Assembly: GCF_000003815.2 (NCBI RefSeq) | Contig: NC_049986.1 | Span: 17,001,375-17,065,374, forward strand | Direction: 5' to 3' | Source of the DNA: Branchiostoma floridae | Taxonomy: Eukaryota > Chordata > Leptocardii > Amphioxiformes > Branchiostomatidae | DNA: 64,000 nucleotides | Shown: positions 12,968 through 25,735 of the stretch, one piece after another | Layout of the letters: each line of letters opens with the position of its first letter | How positions within the stretch are numbered: position 1 is the stretch's first letter | Position numbers and translations under genes: made by a program | The notes under the pieces: generated by a model | Databases searched by the model: none | Told to the model about the DNA's origin: nothing | What the model saw: only the letters and a program-made list of their open reading frames with translations

Positions 12968-13736
12968 GTAAGTGATTTAGTAGGAGATAGCCCAATGTTG
13001 TCCCTGTTGCCCCCCTCCCCACCCCACCTGTTTCAGACTGCGGATTTTTAATATTCTAGCCGAATAATAGCATAATAATATGGTGGTTTGTTGTTTTTCT
13101 CGTTATGTGGCGTTCAGAGGGACTGATATTTTTATTCCTAAAACAGGTTTTTCACCTAGACCAAAAGCAGAAAATTATAATCGTAAAATCCTGAAAATGA
13201 TGTGTGCTCAGAAAAATATTAATTTTTCTTGCATTATAATGTTTCTCTTTCCTTTCTCATATCTTATCCTGTTGACTACGTCACGAAGTACTAGTGTAGA
13301 GCGTGCTACTTATGGCTGAGAACCCAATAAGTAGGATTACCCTGATTATAGAGATTATCCATATATCACATGTAACGTTAGTGTATGTATAAATTTATGT
13401 ATTCATTTATGATCAGTGGTTTTCTGCTTTTACGTGATAGCATAGAGCACTAAGTTTTAAATACGTCATGAGATTTTTTTTTCAGTTACCTTGATTTCTT
13501 ACATAATCGGTGCTAGGACATTATGTATTTAGTCTAATGAAATGTCCTTGATTTCTGTTGGATAATTTTGTAAATACATTTTTTGTTGTTGCCCCAAAAT
13601 TTCATCACTTTCATGTTATGAAGTTCAGTTTTTTTATGAAAATTGGGCGAGGTGACATTTTTCCCCATTCCAAGTGTAACCGTGGGGGGTTTAAGTAGCA
13701 TCAAACTTCAGCCGGAATTGGCTGATCAGCCTTTTC

Positions 13737-13799
13737 TAGCGCAGTGGTTTCGCTGCTGGGTTGTAATCTGCCGACCCGGGTTTGATCCCTGGTGTCTGC
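13737..13799 (+). repeat. tRNA-derived SINE head
   Basis: An A-box-like TAGCGCAGTGG at 13737-13747 and a B-box-like GGTTTGATCCC at 13789-13799 are 52 bp apart, the spacing of an RNA polymerase III tRNA promoter. The acceptor-stem complement is not evident, so this is read as a tRNA-derived SINE rather than a functional tRNA. Confidence 0.5.
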
Positions 13800-14149
13800 A
13801 TGTTTGTTTCTTTCTGTTCCTACTCGCCCCTCTGAATTCTTACACAAGGAGCATGTTCCAATCTAGGCCAGAGAAATGGGTCCTGGAGACTGCCCTGCTC
13901 CAATCTATTGGAGTTTAGACATGATTAGTCCTAAATCCCCCGTAACCTACAGTACACTGACCTTGGGCATCTGAACCAATGTCAGCGTCCATTTACACGT
14001 TTAGGAGTTGTACAGACTGAAGTATAAATCAGTAAATCAGCAGCATGTGATCTGTGCACTTTGCTCATGGGCTGGCCACGTGAAAATGGGTTGGACGCTT
14101 CGGCCCTTTACTAACACTGGTCAACTCAGCCCAAGCAGGCGGTCACTAT

Positions 14150-14320
14150 GTAGCGGTCTGTCAGTTTGCATAAGGTTGGTGCTTATCACATAAGATTCGT
14201 GTGTGTCACATAGCGATTTGTGCGTATCACATAAAGTCTGTATGTTTTTGCATAGTGATTTGTGTGTATCACATAAGGTCCGTATGTTTTCGGATACTGA
14301 TTTGTGCGTAATATATTTGT
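14150..14320. repeat. Degenerate minisatellite (CATAAGGT/GTGTATCACATA)
   Basis: Roughly 30-bp and 57-bp nested repeats of 'catagtgatttgtgtgtatcacata' type, about five degenerate copies. On the minus strand they read as repeated CDTHKSL peptides, which is an artefact of the repeat. Confidence 0.6.
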
Positions 14321-14477
14321 ACGAAGGTTCGTGCAAATGCTTACTAGTTGGCCATTTACTTGTAGGATGTTGGGCCAAGTTGGCCACGGTGTTGGGCTGA
14401 GTTTACTGAACTGAGTTGCTAAAGTTGCTGATTCCTATCTATGTTTAAACACATGGGCAATACAGGAAAAGCCTCGC

Positions 14478-16189
14478 TACTCTCACCTCTCAAAGAGAAG
14501 TACCCCCTGGAATAAAAGTACCCCCCGGACAAATCTTCAAAATCTAATAGTAGGTAGGTTCTCTTTATTTATTTGTGCCTGAGTACCGTATCAGTTAATT
14601 GTATATATAATGAACAGAATAACCATAGTTATCTTGTTCGATATATTATCTTTTTTTTCCATTTTGTAATAAAAGGTAATATATAAGATTGATTTATAGT
14701 ATTCGTAATTTTGTGAAAATTTACATGATACTTGTAACGTTACATACATTTTCTACTTAGAACTTGAAGCAAGTGATTATGGAAAATTTTTGTAATACTT
14801 CAAAAAGAATGGCTACATCACACTGCCATAATCTTAGAATGTTTATCATATTTGGACTTTTGTAATTGGTTAGATTGGGCCTTGAAAAATGTCATATATA
14901 TATATATAGAGAGAGAGAGAGAATAATACATTTGACCTGTACATATGTAATCTATTCACAATTTGCTGTGAGCTACACGTAGTTATTACATCCCATGGTC
15001 CAAAATACACGATGGAAGAAGAAGTGCACTGACCAAGTGAAGCTTTTAATATGTAAAGGCTAGCTACAAATATCAGCACCTATTCCTCTCTGCGTTTCTT
15101 GTTATCAATTCTAGAAATTTAGTGAGAGAAAGAAGTCAAAGAACACAGAAAATATTTAACATTTTACACCTCCCCCTACATTCATATCGTATTGCTGATT
15201 CCTCTGCAGGCATTACCGCAAGGTAGAAAACAAGCAGTTTCCTTTGAGCCCTTTGTAAATTTTGACTCCAGCTTTGAAACTGATACACACCAAATATGGC
15301 TTAATGTATTCATCTATGAGGCAGGGAAACACTTTCCCACGGCTTATATGCACACTGCCCCGCCCACTGCACCATGCCTGCTGGCGGTAAAAGTCCTAAA
15401 AGGCCTGAAGAGACTTGACTCCGCCCCTTTGGGGGCGTTGTCCAGTCAGGTTTACTTTTGGGGAGTGCTGACGGCATTTGGATGTTCCAAAACATAGAAT
15501 GAAATCGGGTGGAACTGACAATAACTGATGATTAAATGACAGTAACAGACGCTCAGAAACATATCTGATGACAACAGTGCTCCAACTTTTCAAAAATATT
15601 TCGTATTATATATTGTTAGTTTAGTTTCTACTTTGATAAAATGACCAAAAGTATCTGCTATCGTGAAGAACTTTCAACAGCCTCCCACGGCCTGATCGGA
15701 ACGTACCAAGTGTCTGAGGGACAAGTGTCTGATTATATATTTTTTGCCTCCATAAAAATTATACTAATGCTGTTAAGTGGAGGAAGGCGCGGAAGTTACG
15801 AGGAAAAAGTGTTGAGAACGAGGAGGAAACAGATTTGTACTAGTAGTTGTATTTTTAAGTTCCACGAAAAAGATTGTCATACAAGAACACTCCCTCGGAA
15901 AGCCGACACTCTTGGCTTGCCACATGGGAGACCCGCCCTGTGCGTACTGGGGGACCTGGTAAGTCATGTCAGGCAGCTCCCCCCAAAATAGTAAATTTTG
16001 AGCAAAAATACCACGGAAATATCGGCAGAAAAACCCAAAATTTCAATATTTTTGGGGTCCTAGGTTAGTAATGAAAGCCCCAATTTGAAAAAATAAATAA
16101 ACGTACCGTCTAAAATAAGAATGTACCGGGTGGATTTTGAGGCTGAAAAAAATAAACGTACCGGTACGTTTATTTGAGAGGTGAGAGTA
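14478..16189. mobile_element. Non-autonomous DNA transposon, Tc1/mariner-like TIRs
   Basis: A perfect 17-bp inverted repeat, TACTCTCACCTCTCAAA at 14478-14494 and its complement at 16173-16189, bounds 1.7 kb. The similarity extends inward to GTACC on both sides. If the outer TA is the target duplication, this fits a Tc1/mariner-type element. No transposase ORF was recognised. The interior carries GTACCGG-rich palindromes at the right end and a (TA)n(GA)n run at 14895-14922. Confidence 0.5.
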
Positions 16190-18561
16190 AAGTTCTGTCA
16201 TTACTTAGAGCCTATAGTCTAGAATGGGAGGCTGAATTATTCTTCTTGTCACACAGTATTATTTGACAATTGCAGTGTGGAGGACAGTACTTAGCTTTAT
16301 GCATGTATAATTATAATGCAGTGAATACTATTTTAGTTTATTCAGTTGTGGATCTAACTTTTCCCTGCGACTTTTAGCTGACATCGTATCTACAGACCCC
16401 AGCAGAATGAAATATTTATCGTATTAATGGATCCAGAGTTGACACTCGGCGCCAGTTGGTGCCAAATATCAGTCCCAGTGGGTTTGATGGCTATCCTTCC
16501 TGACTCTGCAACCTTCCCTCGGAAGTCATGCCAGGATAGTTCTACAACTACTATTAGCACTAAGAACGAAGTTAGTATTAACTGTTATATTGTATACATG
16601 TCTTAAGTCATTTATCATACATCATGAATTGGAAGCGATAACGTTTGATTCAGGTGTCCTGGACCAGTCTGTGTTTTAGAGAATCCCACATGCCTCTATA
16701 CAAATTACAATAATTCAGATGGACTTTTGTGTGCCAAATGTGTGCTTTGTTGGGTGGGTATGACGTCCCCTTGGTCCCAGTTCCCTTATGGATCACCCAA
16801 TGGCCAATCCCGCAGTCAGGCTAGTACCTAACTAGCACATACCCTACTAGGTTGATATGGAATACATCTCTATATACATCTATACAATGATTCAGATTTT
16901 AAGAATGAATTGGAAAAGATATAATTTATGATCATTATTAAGTGAACTTCAGAAATTTAATTCCAATACATTTGTATTGAAGGACATCATTTTGGTTCTA
17001 ACTAGTTGTGTTAGAACAAATGTTTTTTTGACAGACCTAACCTATATTCCAGTTGCCAGATCCTAGTTTCAGAACATTTCTGTAAATCTGAATAAATAAA
17101 TAGTAAATAAAATGTTGGTGGAATTTAATTGAAAAGTGTGTGTGTTTGTGGGGGGGGGGGGGGGGCATGGGAATCTGTACTTGAAAATAGAAAGGGTAAT
17201 GATTTTTGTGCTTGAAGGTTAAAGAAGAAAGCCCCATACTCATGCACATAGGTATTGATCATATGGTGATATTGATTGATATACATGTTGTAGCTAAAGC
17301 TGATTGGATAGAAATTTGGCAAGCCGAGTAATCTGTACCAACCAATCAATAATGATTGATGACCAACGTCTCACAAACTTCCCAAGTATTGCAAAACAGC
17401 ACTGGCAAATTCTCCAAAAATCTCAGACATTTTAGATATGTTGTTATTAATTATTCTAATCTAAGCTCTCCATTAAAGTGTTGCATATAGGTCTGCACGC
17501 AGTATGCCTCAGTTTTCATAATGTAATTCATCATGTAGAAGTGAAAGAAATCTAATACAGCGTACATTTGGTCTAAACTATTTTTAGAAGCCGTTGCCGG
17601 TACCATTTTTAGTATGGCCCCAATGATAAGCTTCTCGTTCCACATTAGCAGCAGATAACATGTGAATTGTAACCCAGATGATAAGAGGGGGAGGAATTTA
17701 CTAATGTAATCATGATGAGTCCCTGGCCTGGTGACTAATCTGAGTTAGGAGTGGAGAGGACACTTACACCAGTTGGAGATGCAGGAACATCGTGTATGGA
17801 TTAACCAGGAGTTACCACACACAGGAGTAGGACAGGGACAGGCTGGGTGGAATGGTATACTACATCTGATCTGATCTTATTTCATTGCTCTTCTGATGAA
17901 GTTCTATAATACTATACTTCAGTTACATGAAAAATTGAGGTATTGTTTTGGGTGTGTCCGATCTGTGTGTTTGCCTGACAGTGCTTCTGGATATTAAGTG
18001 TGGTCAGTAGCTATAGTGGTCAGCATAATGTAAGAACCTTGGATGGATTACAAAAATCAAGGTTGATCTTGGACCCCAGGCATTTTTTTCATGTTTATAA
18101 CTTTTGGCTTCACTGTAAAGCCTAGCCCGTGACAATGGTCAATATTGACTGAAGGAGGCCATATAAAGATTAAGATATTGTCTGAATTCAACTATGTTTA
18201 TTTTTAAAATGTTTGACCCTATCTGTTGACCAAGCTTTCTCCTTTTCAAACTGCTCTTTTTTTTTAGATCTCAGTCATAATTGTATAGTCATTATACTGA
18301 CTGAAGCTGTCGACCGTCTCGTGAGACGACAAGAGCCGAAGACTAGTAGACATGGTATAGTAAAGCACTAGAAGGTGGTGTACTATTTGGTTTTTTGAAC
18401 CCATAGATATTGTTATGTATTTCTATGTTCTGAGACTGAGAAGTATGGTACATTTATGTACACAAATACATGTATGTTACAAATTTAGTTATTGTATTAA
18501 AACCTTGTACATGTCCATCTGTTAAACCCCTCCCCTTGTTCCCATAGCTGAAGCTCAGAAG

Positions 18562-21500
18562 ATGGGTGAGAGCCATCAGAGTCAGGAGGAGGAGGGGGAG
18601 ATGGAGGGACTGTGCTGCTGTGAGTACATCAACACTCAGGGGGAGCGCAGCCACCTGCTCATGTCCTTCTGTGACTGTGAGGACCTGGACAGTGCTGCAG
18701 ACAGGTAAAACACAGTCCCTATATTTTTAGTAATAATGTACAGAAAACAGATAAGGGTACAATTGTACACAGTCATGTACATGTAGTCACATATTACTGT
18801 AAATGCAAAAACTTTCGCGATAGTTTAATCAAAATGTTCACGGTTTTCGTGGTGGCTGCTTCACCGCGAATTTAAAACCACCACAAACATTTTTCCATGG
18901 CAGTAAGAGACTACAGTGTATTGTGCTTGAAAAGTCCTTATTCCTGCTACCGCAAAATTAAATCCCGCGATCTTAAAAGTTAAATGCATTTACAGTAGCT
19001 TGTTTTAGGCTGTGGAGCCAGTGTGTTGTTCTCCACAGACTGTAAATACGACATGGTATTGAAAGGCAGAGCCCATCCCTCTCCTTCCACCATCTCCCAG
19101 CTTCCCAGTTGCAAGTCAGGTACTCAAATTTACACCTGTATGAAATGTGCAAAGTCATGTCAAGTGCCATTCACAAATATAGCAACTATCTAGGAATGCA
19201 AGGAATCAAAGGCATGACCTCCCTATCTCATGTCTGTTAGCCCCAGGCCATTCGGCCAGTGAACACCATGGACAGTCCCTATAGAGTTTTAGATAAGGGC
19301 TGGTATCCTTTTGGGAGAATGAAACATTTTCCCTTTAATAGAGTTCAGATCTGTATGCTTCCTAAAAAGTCTAATTAGATTGAAAAGCTGATAATCAAAC
19401 TCAAATCAAGCATGTACAACATGTCTCTTGTCACTTAAATCAACACCCTGTCTTTCTGTGTTTGTATCCCTCTATCTTTCAATTAATGTTCTCTTTTTTT
19501 CTCTCTCTCCTTTACTTGTAAATAGTTATTCATAGGTCAGAGAATAGACAGAAAAAGGTCTGCTAAAACATGAATTTCAAACTGTCACCATTTTGTTTCA
19601 AGATTTTACAGTTACAGTAAAAGAATGCTATAAATGTGGCAACTTGTTTTGAGCCACATCTTTGTCTGAAATGTTTGTAACTGTAGAAAACCTGGTGACT
19701 TTCAAAACATTCCTCAGAGCAAATCAGTAAGCCCCTCTCCTGCTGATGTCAAGTTCCCAGCTTTGCAAACAAGTCCCACTCTTTGAAAATAGTGACAAGT
19801 TGCACAATGTTGCCTGCCTATAGCTAGTATAAGCAATAAAAGTTTTGTTTCTGAATGCATGGTTTGTATTACAGTATAATTGAATTGAAGCTCTCCCTCA
19901 TTGACATTTTGCCAAGCCTGTCTCCAATCAATGCTCTTTATGCCAATATGTCTTCAAAAATTCATGAGGCTTTTGTATCAAGGATAGGAGGACAGTTGAA
20001 ACACGTCTATTTCAGTCCATGAAATGGGGGCTGATGTCATTTGAGTGACAAATGGCCGTGCTAGTCATTGTCAGTCTATCTGTATGAAGGACTAAGGAAA
20101 GATATTCCCAGTTCACGTCTGCTTGCAAAGTCCCACTGCTTTGCTGTGAGGGTTTGGTAAGGATCTGTAACCTGAAAGGGCTTGCTGACTGCTTTGTGCT
20201 ATCTTCATATAATGATAAGATGGCCCTTTTGATAGAACGCGAATGTCTACATCTTCCAATATGTAGGGAATTATAGGGGCAGTTCGCTAATCAGTGATCA
20301 CTGATTTTAGAATTAGTCATGTTGGTTCTGTTATGTATTATACTGTGGTCACCTCATTTCATCACACCTAACATTTTCATGCTGACCATGGTACAGCTAC
20401 TGACTGTCATGACTTCTTTTTCAGATTGTCATATTTAATTCCTAGTTTTTCAGATCTGGTTTTAGGTTTCCATTACATAATCATATCGTATTACATGTGT
20501 AGCCAACATATGGCATTACTCATGACATTATGATTTAGTTCTTCCGCAGATGACCTCTCATGGATATGTATCACTTTAGTTTTATCATCTTCCCAGATGT
20601 TACAGATTTTTGTCTTTTTCTTTTAGTTTCCTGTAGAAATGAGTGGTTATGACATTATCTATTGCCCATGCCGGCATGTTATCATTGTTACTAGACCACC
20701 TTGACAACTGTGTTTCCACACTCCCAGGAATCGCAAACATCGCGTGGTGTCAGCGTGGAACTACCAGGAATTTTACAGGAACTACAAGGAAGGGACGAAG
20801 CTACACAACCACTCCTATATCAAACGGTCGCCAAGGTGGATAACCAGCAATAATCTTGATTTTCTCCTTTGTTATATGTAAGTTTGTTTGTTTCCTTTCA
20901 GCCTTTAAAGGACAACGTTTCAGGACTGAAATGTTGGGAATGGAGAAGGAGGAAGGAGTTATCAAAACCTGTCTTTGAAAAATTTGTACTTTTTCTTTAG
21001 ATCTCAACAGTGCATGTTTTGCATGAACGTTTTTTTTTTCCTTTAACAGTATCATCTATGGGCAGCTCTTTTCTCCTATATTTAAGTTTATAGTATCATC
21101 ATGTCTTGTGCGACCTTTTGAAGGATGTAATACTATATTACTATTATTAGAACCTGTTTTTATTTCATAGGTTTGATTTTGGTATATCTGACGTGAGAAA
21201 AAATGAATGCAATTTTTCTACAGGGTATTCAAAAGACAGAAAGTTCCCAGCAGTAACTACGAGGCACTATACATGACCCTAGAAGACCGCTTACGCATCC
21301 CCTGGTGTTCTGGAAAGGGGGCCAAACAAGTCAACCCCCAAGTCATCCCACCTCTGCTCCTGGTGCCACTGTCCCTCAACATTGCTGCTATCCACCCCCT
21401 GCTGACTGCAGTGGTACTGGTCCTCCTCCCCATCCTCCTCATAAGGTAGGAAGGATGCATTATGTCCTAAGAGGGGTCAATGGCTAGCTTTATGCTATAC

Positions 21501-24500
21501 TAACAGGAATGTAAACAGAACTCAGTATTGAAATTGTGTAGATTGTTTGTTTAATGCAAATGCAAGCATTTGAAAGAAGTTTTCCATCCAAGCTGAGCTT
21601 AGGGTAGGCACTACATGCATTTCTCCAAACCATATATATGGACACATTCTGGCTAGATCCAGACTTGTACAGAAACATTTTATGGCCTGCTTGTATTTTG
21701 TATGCTTGTAATATTTTACAATGTGCAGCATTTGCACCTCTGTCCCTGAATGAAATGTTGCAATATGTTCTCACAGGTACTACTTCCGATTCATCAAAAT
21801 ACGCCAAAGCGGGCCTTTCTTCCTGAGTTGGGGCCTCGTGTCCGTCGGTTACCTTTACTCGCTATACCTCCGTCTTGTGGTTCCCCTCGGAATCGTGACA
21901 TCCACAGAAACATGCCTCCTCACGGTCTTGATGGGCGCCATGCTCGCCGCGTTAACTTCAGCCAAACAGAACCCCGGCTTTATCAGCGGAAAAAACAAGT
22001 TAGGAGCTGACAGTAAACAAGGTCCTGCCTTCCCAAAAAATGGGGTAAAAAATACACACGAGGAGAGCTTGCAAGGTAATGGCATCCAGCTTAGGAGCTC
22101 AGCAGACAGAAACCACGCCATCTCAAATCCTGTGCAGAACGGTGGCAAAGTGGGCAAGGCAAGTTCAATACAGTCCACCGACGCCCCCTATCAGAATGAC
22201 AGCACTATGCAGTCCACCAAAAGGCCCCTCCAGAGGAATGGAAACAACAACAACAGGGACAAGCAGGACCTGGGTCAGGATGCAGTGATTGATGTAGAAG
22301 GACAGAGAGTCGCAGCTCAGCCCCTCTGGTGCCACGTGTGTAAGATGCCCAGGCCACCTCGAGCTGGACACTGCATGATCTGTAAGCGTTGTGTCTTAAG
22401 GCTGGACCACCACTGTATATGGTAAGTTCAAACCAGGGCTATTTCCAGGACCTGTCAGTCCATCCTAGGACACAAATGTCACCAGGTCCATCCAAAAATT
22501 GATCTTTATGACAAGAAATTGATGAAAATGTATTTTTCTTCTTATCAAAAATGACAAATACTAACAATATGGGGTCCATAACAATGATTGAGACATACAA
22601 AAATTTGATACTGGAGACAACCCTCAGGCACATTATGTCTGTTAGCATTTCTGTACCTTTAATGCTAATGATATCAACATTTTAGGAAGTCCAGCTGGCA
22701 CATATTTTGCAGTTTGTCATCTAAACTATAAACTAGAAGGTTTCAAACTGCCGTGCCTCCAAGGCAACAAAGAGAAAAGTCTGTTAGACTCTAAAATGTA
22801 TATTTAGAAGTTGTATATGGAAATCCTACTTGAGCTGAGGCCATGGAAAATACCACAAAACCACATTATGATTGTCATATGATGTCTGCCTTCAGGATCG
22901 ACCACTGTGTGGGGAAGAACAACCACAGGAGCTTCCTCCTGACACTGGTGCTGTTCATGTCGTCAGCTGGGTACGGAGTCTGGCTGTCCCTCAACAGCAC
23001 CTGTCCTGGCTGGTACAGCAAGAGGTGGATCCCCTACTGTCCTCAGGCGTACAGCACATCCAGGTGTGTTATACCGTACTGTCCTCAGGCATACAGCACA
23101 TCCAGGTGGGTTATACCGTACTGTCCTCAGGCATACAGCACATCCAGGTGGGTTATACCCTACTGTCCTCAGGCATACAGCACATCAAGGTGGGTTATAC
23201 CCTACTGTCCTCAGGCATACAGCACATCAAGGTGGGTTATACCCTACTGTCCTCAGGCATACAGCACATCCAGGTGGGTTATACCCTACTGTCCTCAGGC
23301 ATACAGCACATCAAGGTGGGTTATACCCTACTGTCCTCAGGCATACAGCACATCCAGGTGGGTTATACCTTACTGTCCACAGGCATACAGCACATCCAGG
23401 TGGGTTATACCTTACTGTCCTCAGGCATACAGCACATCCAGGTGGGTTATACCTTACTGTCCTCGGGCATACAGCACATCCAGGTGGGTTATACCTTACT
23501 GTCCTCAGGCATACAGCACATCCAGGTGGGTTATACCTTACTGTCCTCAGGCATACAGCACATCCAGGTGGGTTATACCTTACTGTCCTCAGGCATACAG
23601 CACATCCAGGTGGGTTATCCCTTAATGTCCTCAGGCATACAGCACATCCAGGTGGGTTATACCTTACTGTCCTCAGGCATACAGTACATCCAGGTGGGTT
23701 ATGCCTTACTGTCCTCAGGCATACAGCACATCCAGGTGGGTTATACCTTACTGTCCTCAGGCATACAGCACATCCAGGTGGGTTATGCCTTACTGTCCTC
23801 AGGCATACGGCACATCCAGGTGGGTTATACCTTACTGTCCTCAGGCATACAGCACATCTAGGTGGGTTATACCCTACTGTCCTCAGGCATACAGCACATC
23901 CATGTGGGTTATACCGTACTGTCCGCAGGCATACAGCACATCCAGGTGGGTTATACCTTACTGTCCTCAGGCATACAGCACATCCAGGTGGGTTATACCT
24001 TACTGTCCTCAGGCATACGGCACATCCAGGTGGGTTATACCTTACTGTCCTCAGGCATACAGCACATCCAGATGGGTTATACCTTACTGTCCTCAGGCAT
24101 ACAGCATATCCATGTAAATTGTTTGTAGTATTTGTTGGCAAATCTTTTCTACTGCAGAAAACAGCCACTGAAATACTGCAGATTATTGGATCGTAGGTTC
24201 CCATAGACCAATCTGATGGCTTGTTTTAACAGAAGTAACTAGTGATGAATGATTTTCTTTCCACTCCCCCCAGCTTTGCCCCAGCCTTCACTCTGATGGT
24301 CCTGACTACCATGTCAGGTATCCTCATTTTATTGGTCAATACATTTCTGTTTGCCAATCGGTTGGCTTGTTTCAAAAGAAGATCCAATAGTAACAGTTGT
24401 TCTTTCCATTTCCCTCAGTTCTGCCCTAGTCTTCACCTGCTGCTATTACACCCTGATGGTACTCACAGCCATGTCGGGTATCCTCGTCTCACAACTCATC

Positions 24501-24680
24501 AACATCTCCTGGAACATGACTGGCCGCGAAGAGCGCGTCGCCATCCGCAACAAGACCTACAAGGTTCGCTGCTGCGGCTTCTGTGTCTACACCGACAAGT
24601 ACGACAAGGGCTGCGTACAGAACTGGTGGGAGTTCAGCCAGAAACCCAAACTTGAGAAACCAGCAGTACAGATGGTGTGA
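18562..24680 (+). CDS. ZDHHC23: ZDHHC23-like palmitoyltransferase
   Basis: Five coding exons: 18562-18704, 21224-21445, 21777-22421, 22896-23063, 24419-24680, all with GT-AG introns and phases 2, 2, 2, 2; 479 residues (human ZDHHC23 is about 409). The N-terminus has the CCCEY and CDCEDLD cysteine-rich blocks and DRLRIPW seen in ZDHHC23. Two hydrophobic stretches lie in exons 2-3. The zinc-binding CRD begins [15 protein letters not shown] and holds the catalytic DHHC at residues 332-335, split from [10 protein letters not shown] by intron 3. Two more membrane segments follow, then NMTGREE, resembling the TTxE motif. It should S-acylate proteins at Golgi or plasma membrane; the human protein acts on BK channels and binds nNOS. 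The ~80-residue polar insert before the CRD makes it long. Intron 4 begins inside a minisatellite that copies the exon end. Confidence 0.85.
18795..18997. mobile_element. MITE, TACTGTAA-family copy c
   Basis: Starts TACTGTAAATGCAAAAAC and ends TGCATTTACAGTA, with inverted 'TTCGCGG'-like and 'CACCGCGAA' interior blocks. It lies in ZDHHC23 intron 2. Confidence 0.75.
23064..24113 (+). repeat. 42-bp minisatellite carrying the intron 4 splice donor, 25 copies
   Basis: Exactly 25 units of 42 bp (1,050 bp) in unbroken register, each GTGGGTTATACC...TACTGTCCTCAGG...ACATCCAG with 0-4 changes. The last 39 bp of ZDHHC23 exon 4 (23025-23063) is itself a shorter, diverged unit, so the array grew from the exon/intron junction. 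Nearly every unit repeats the ATCCAG|GTGGGT donor. Because 42 is divisible by 3, long ORFs arise in all plus frames and one minus frame; these are artefacts unless upstream copies are spliced in. Confidence 0.95.
24274..24340 (+). pseudogene. Relic duplicate of the start of ZDHHC23 last exon
   Basis: The intron end plus exon start at 24206-24345 is duplicated at 24356-24505: both have 'ggcttgttt..aagaag..', a pyrimidine tract, CAG, then a Phe-Thr-Leu-Met-Val-Leu-Thr..Met-Ser-Gly coding block. The upstream copy lacks 15 nt (five residues of the membrane segment) and has no downstream exon body, so the copy at 24419 is the functional one. Usage of the relic as an alternative exon is possible but would disrupt the C-terminus. 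Confidence 0.6.
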
Positions 24681-25067
24681 GAGAGGATAAGACATGATCA
24701 CATAAAGCACACATAAAGTAGTCATCTGTGGAAAGGCACACTCTGCAGATGTGCAAAATTCAGTGCAAAACAACATAAAGCATAAAGGGACCTATGGTCT
24801 AGATTACTGGGTGTGGATACAAAATACTCCAAAAATTCCTGCAAAAATACATACTTTTTTGTATAAGTACAATGGTGTAGTTTTCTTTTTTCTGTATTCC
24901 TTAATGTTTTCCATCAACATTACCTGCACCTTAGATTCTCACATAATTTGTTTCCTCTTTTTGCATGTGTGTACAACAATCATAAACCTAAGTGAATCTT
25001 TAGCATTAGCATCACTTTGGACAACTTAATTATCATGGTGACAGCATTCTTAGCTTAAGTACCAGAA

Positions 25068-25735
25068 AGGCATGTTCAGAACCAGGAACAGCAGCCTTGG
25101 TACTAGAGACAACATCTCTTAGTATGTGGATAGCATGTTCAGCACTAGGGGCAGCACCCATGTTACTGAAGACAGCATTCCTCGCATGAGAATATCATGT
25201 TCAGCACCAAGGACAGCAGCCACCTTGTCACTAGAGACAGCATTCCTAGCTTGAGAATAGCATGTTCAGAACTAGGCACAGCACTTTCAGCGCTTGAAAT
25301 AGTATTCTAAGCATGTGGATAGCATGTTTAGCACCAGAAACAGCACCTTGTCACCAGAGACAACATTCATAACTTGAGCATAGCATGTTTAGTACCAGGG
25401 ACAGCGACCATAGTACCACAGGCAGCATTCCTGGCATGGGGATTTCATGTTCAGCACCAGAAACAGCACCCTTGTCACCAGAGACAACATTCCTAGCATG
25501 AGAATAGCATGTTAAGCACTAGGGACAGCACCCTTAGCGCTAGAGACAGCATTCTCACCATGAGAATAGCATGTCCAGCAACATGCACAGCAACCATAGT
25601 CGGTAGCTTTCCTAGCATGAGGATATCATGTTCAGCACCACGGACAGCACCCTTGGCATAAGAGAGCATCCTTAGGATAACATGTTCAGCACCAAGGAGA
25701 GAACCAATTGAAATATACAGCATTGTAAGCATGGC
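25068..25735. repeat. Imperfect ~62-bp minisatellite, about 11 copies
   Basis: The unit centres on 'AGCATGTTCAGCACCAGGGA' followed by CAGCACC..AGAGACA.CATTCCTAGCATGAGAAT. Starts recur near 25070, 25134, 25197, 25260, 25322, 25384, 25446, 25508, 25569, 25627 and 25680. It lies about 400 bp downstream of the ZDHHC23 stop, possibly in its 3' UTR. Confidence 0.85.

Larger units (their letters stand above)
12968..18547 (+). other. Probable intron 1 of ZDHHC23-like gene
   Basis: Noncoding sequence holding the SINE head, a minisatellite and the mariner-like element, plus a 16-bp G run at 17150-17165. No additional gene was recognised in either strand. Confidence 0.4.

Noticed and set aside
23064-24113. 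Regularly spaced repeats resembling a CRISPR array
   Set aside because: The whole 42-bp unit is conserved with no variable spacers, and the context is an animal gene; it is a minisatellite.
22843-24204. Five long overlapping open frames (up to 376 codons) in four frames
   Set aside because: Artefact of the 42-bp tandem unit, which is divisible by three and lacks stops; only the ZDHHC23 exon 4 frame at the left edge is supported as coding.
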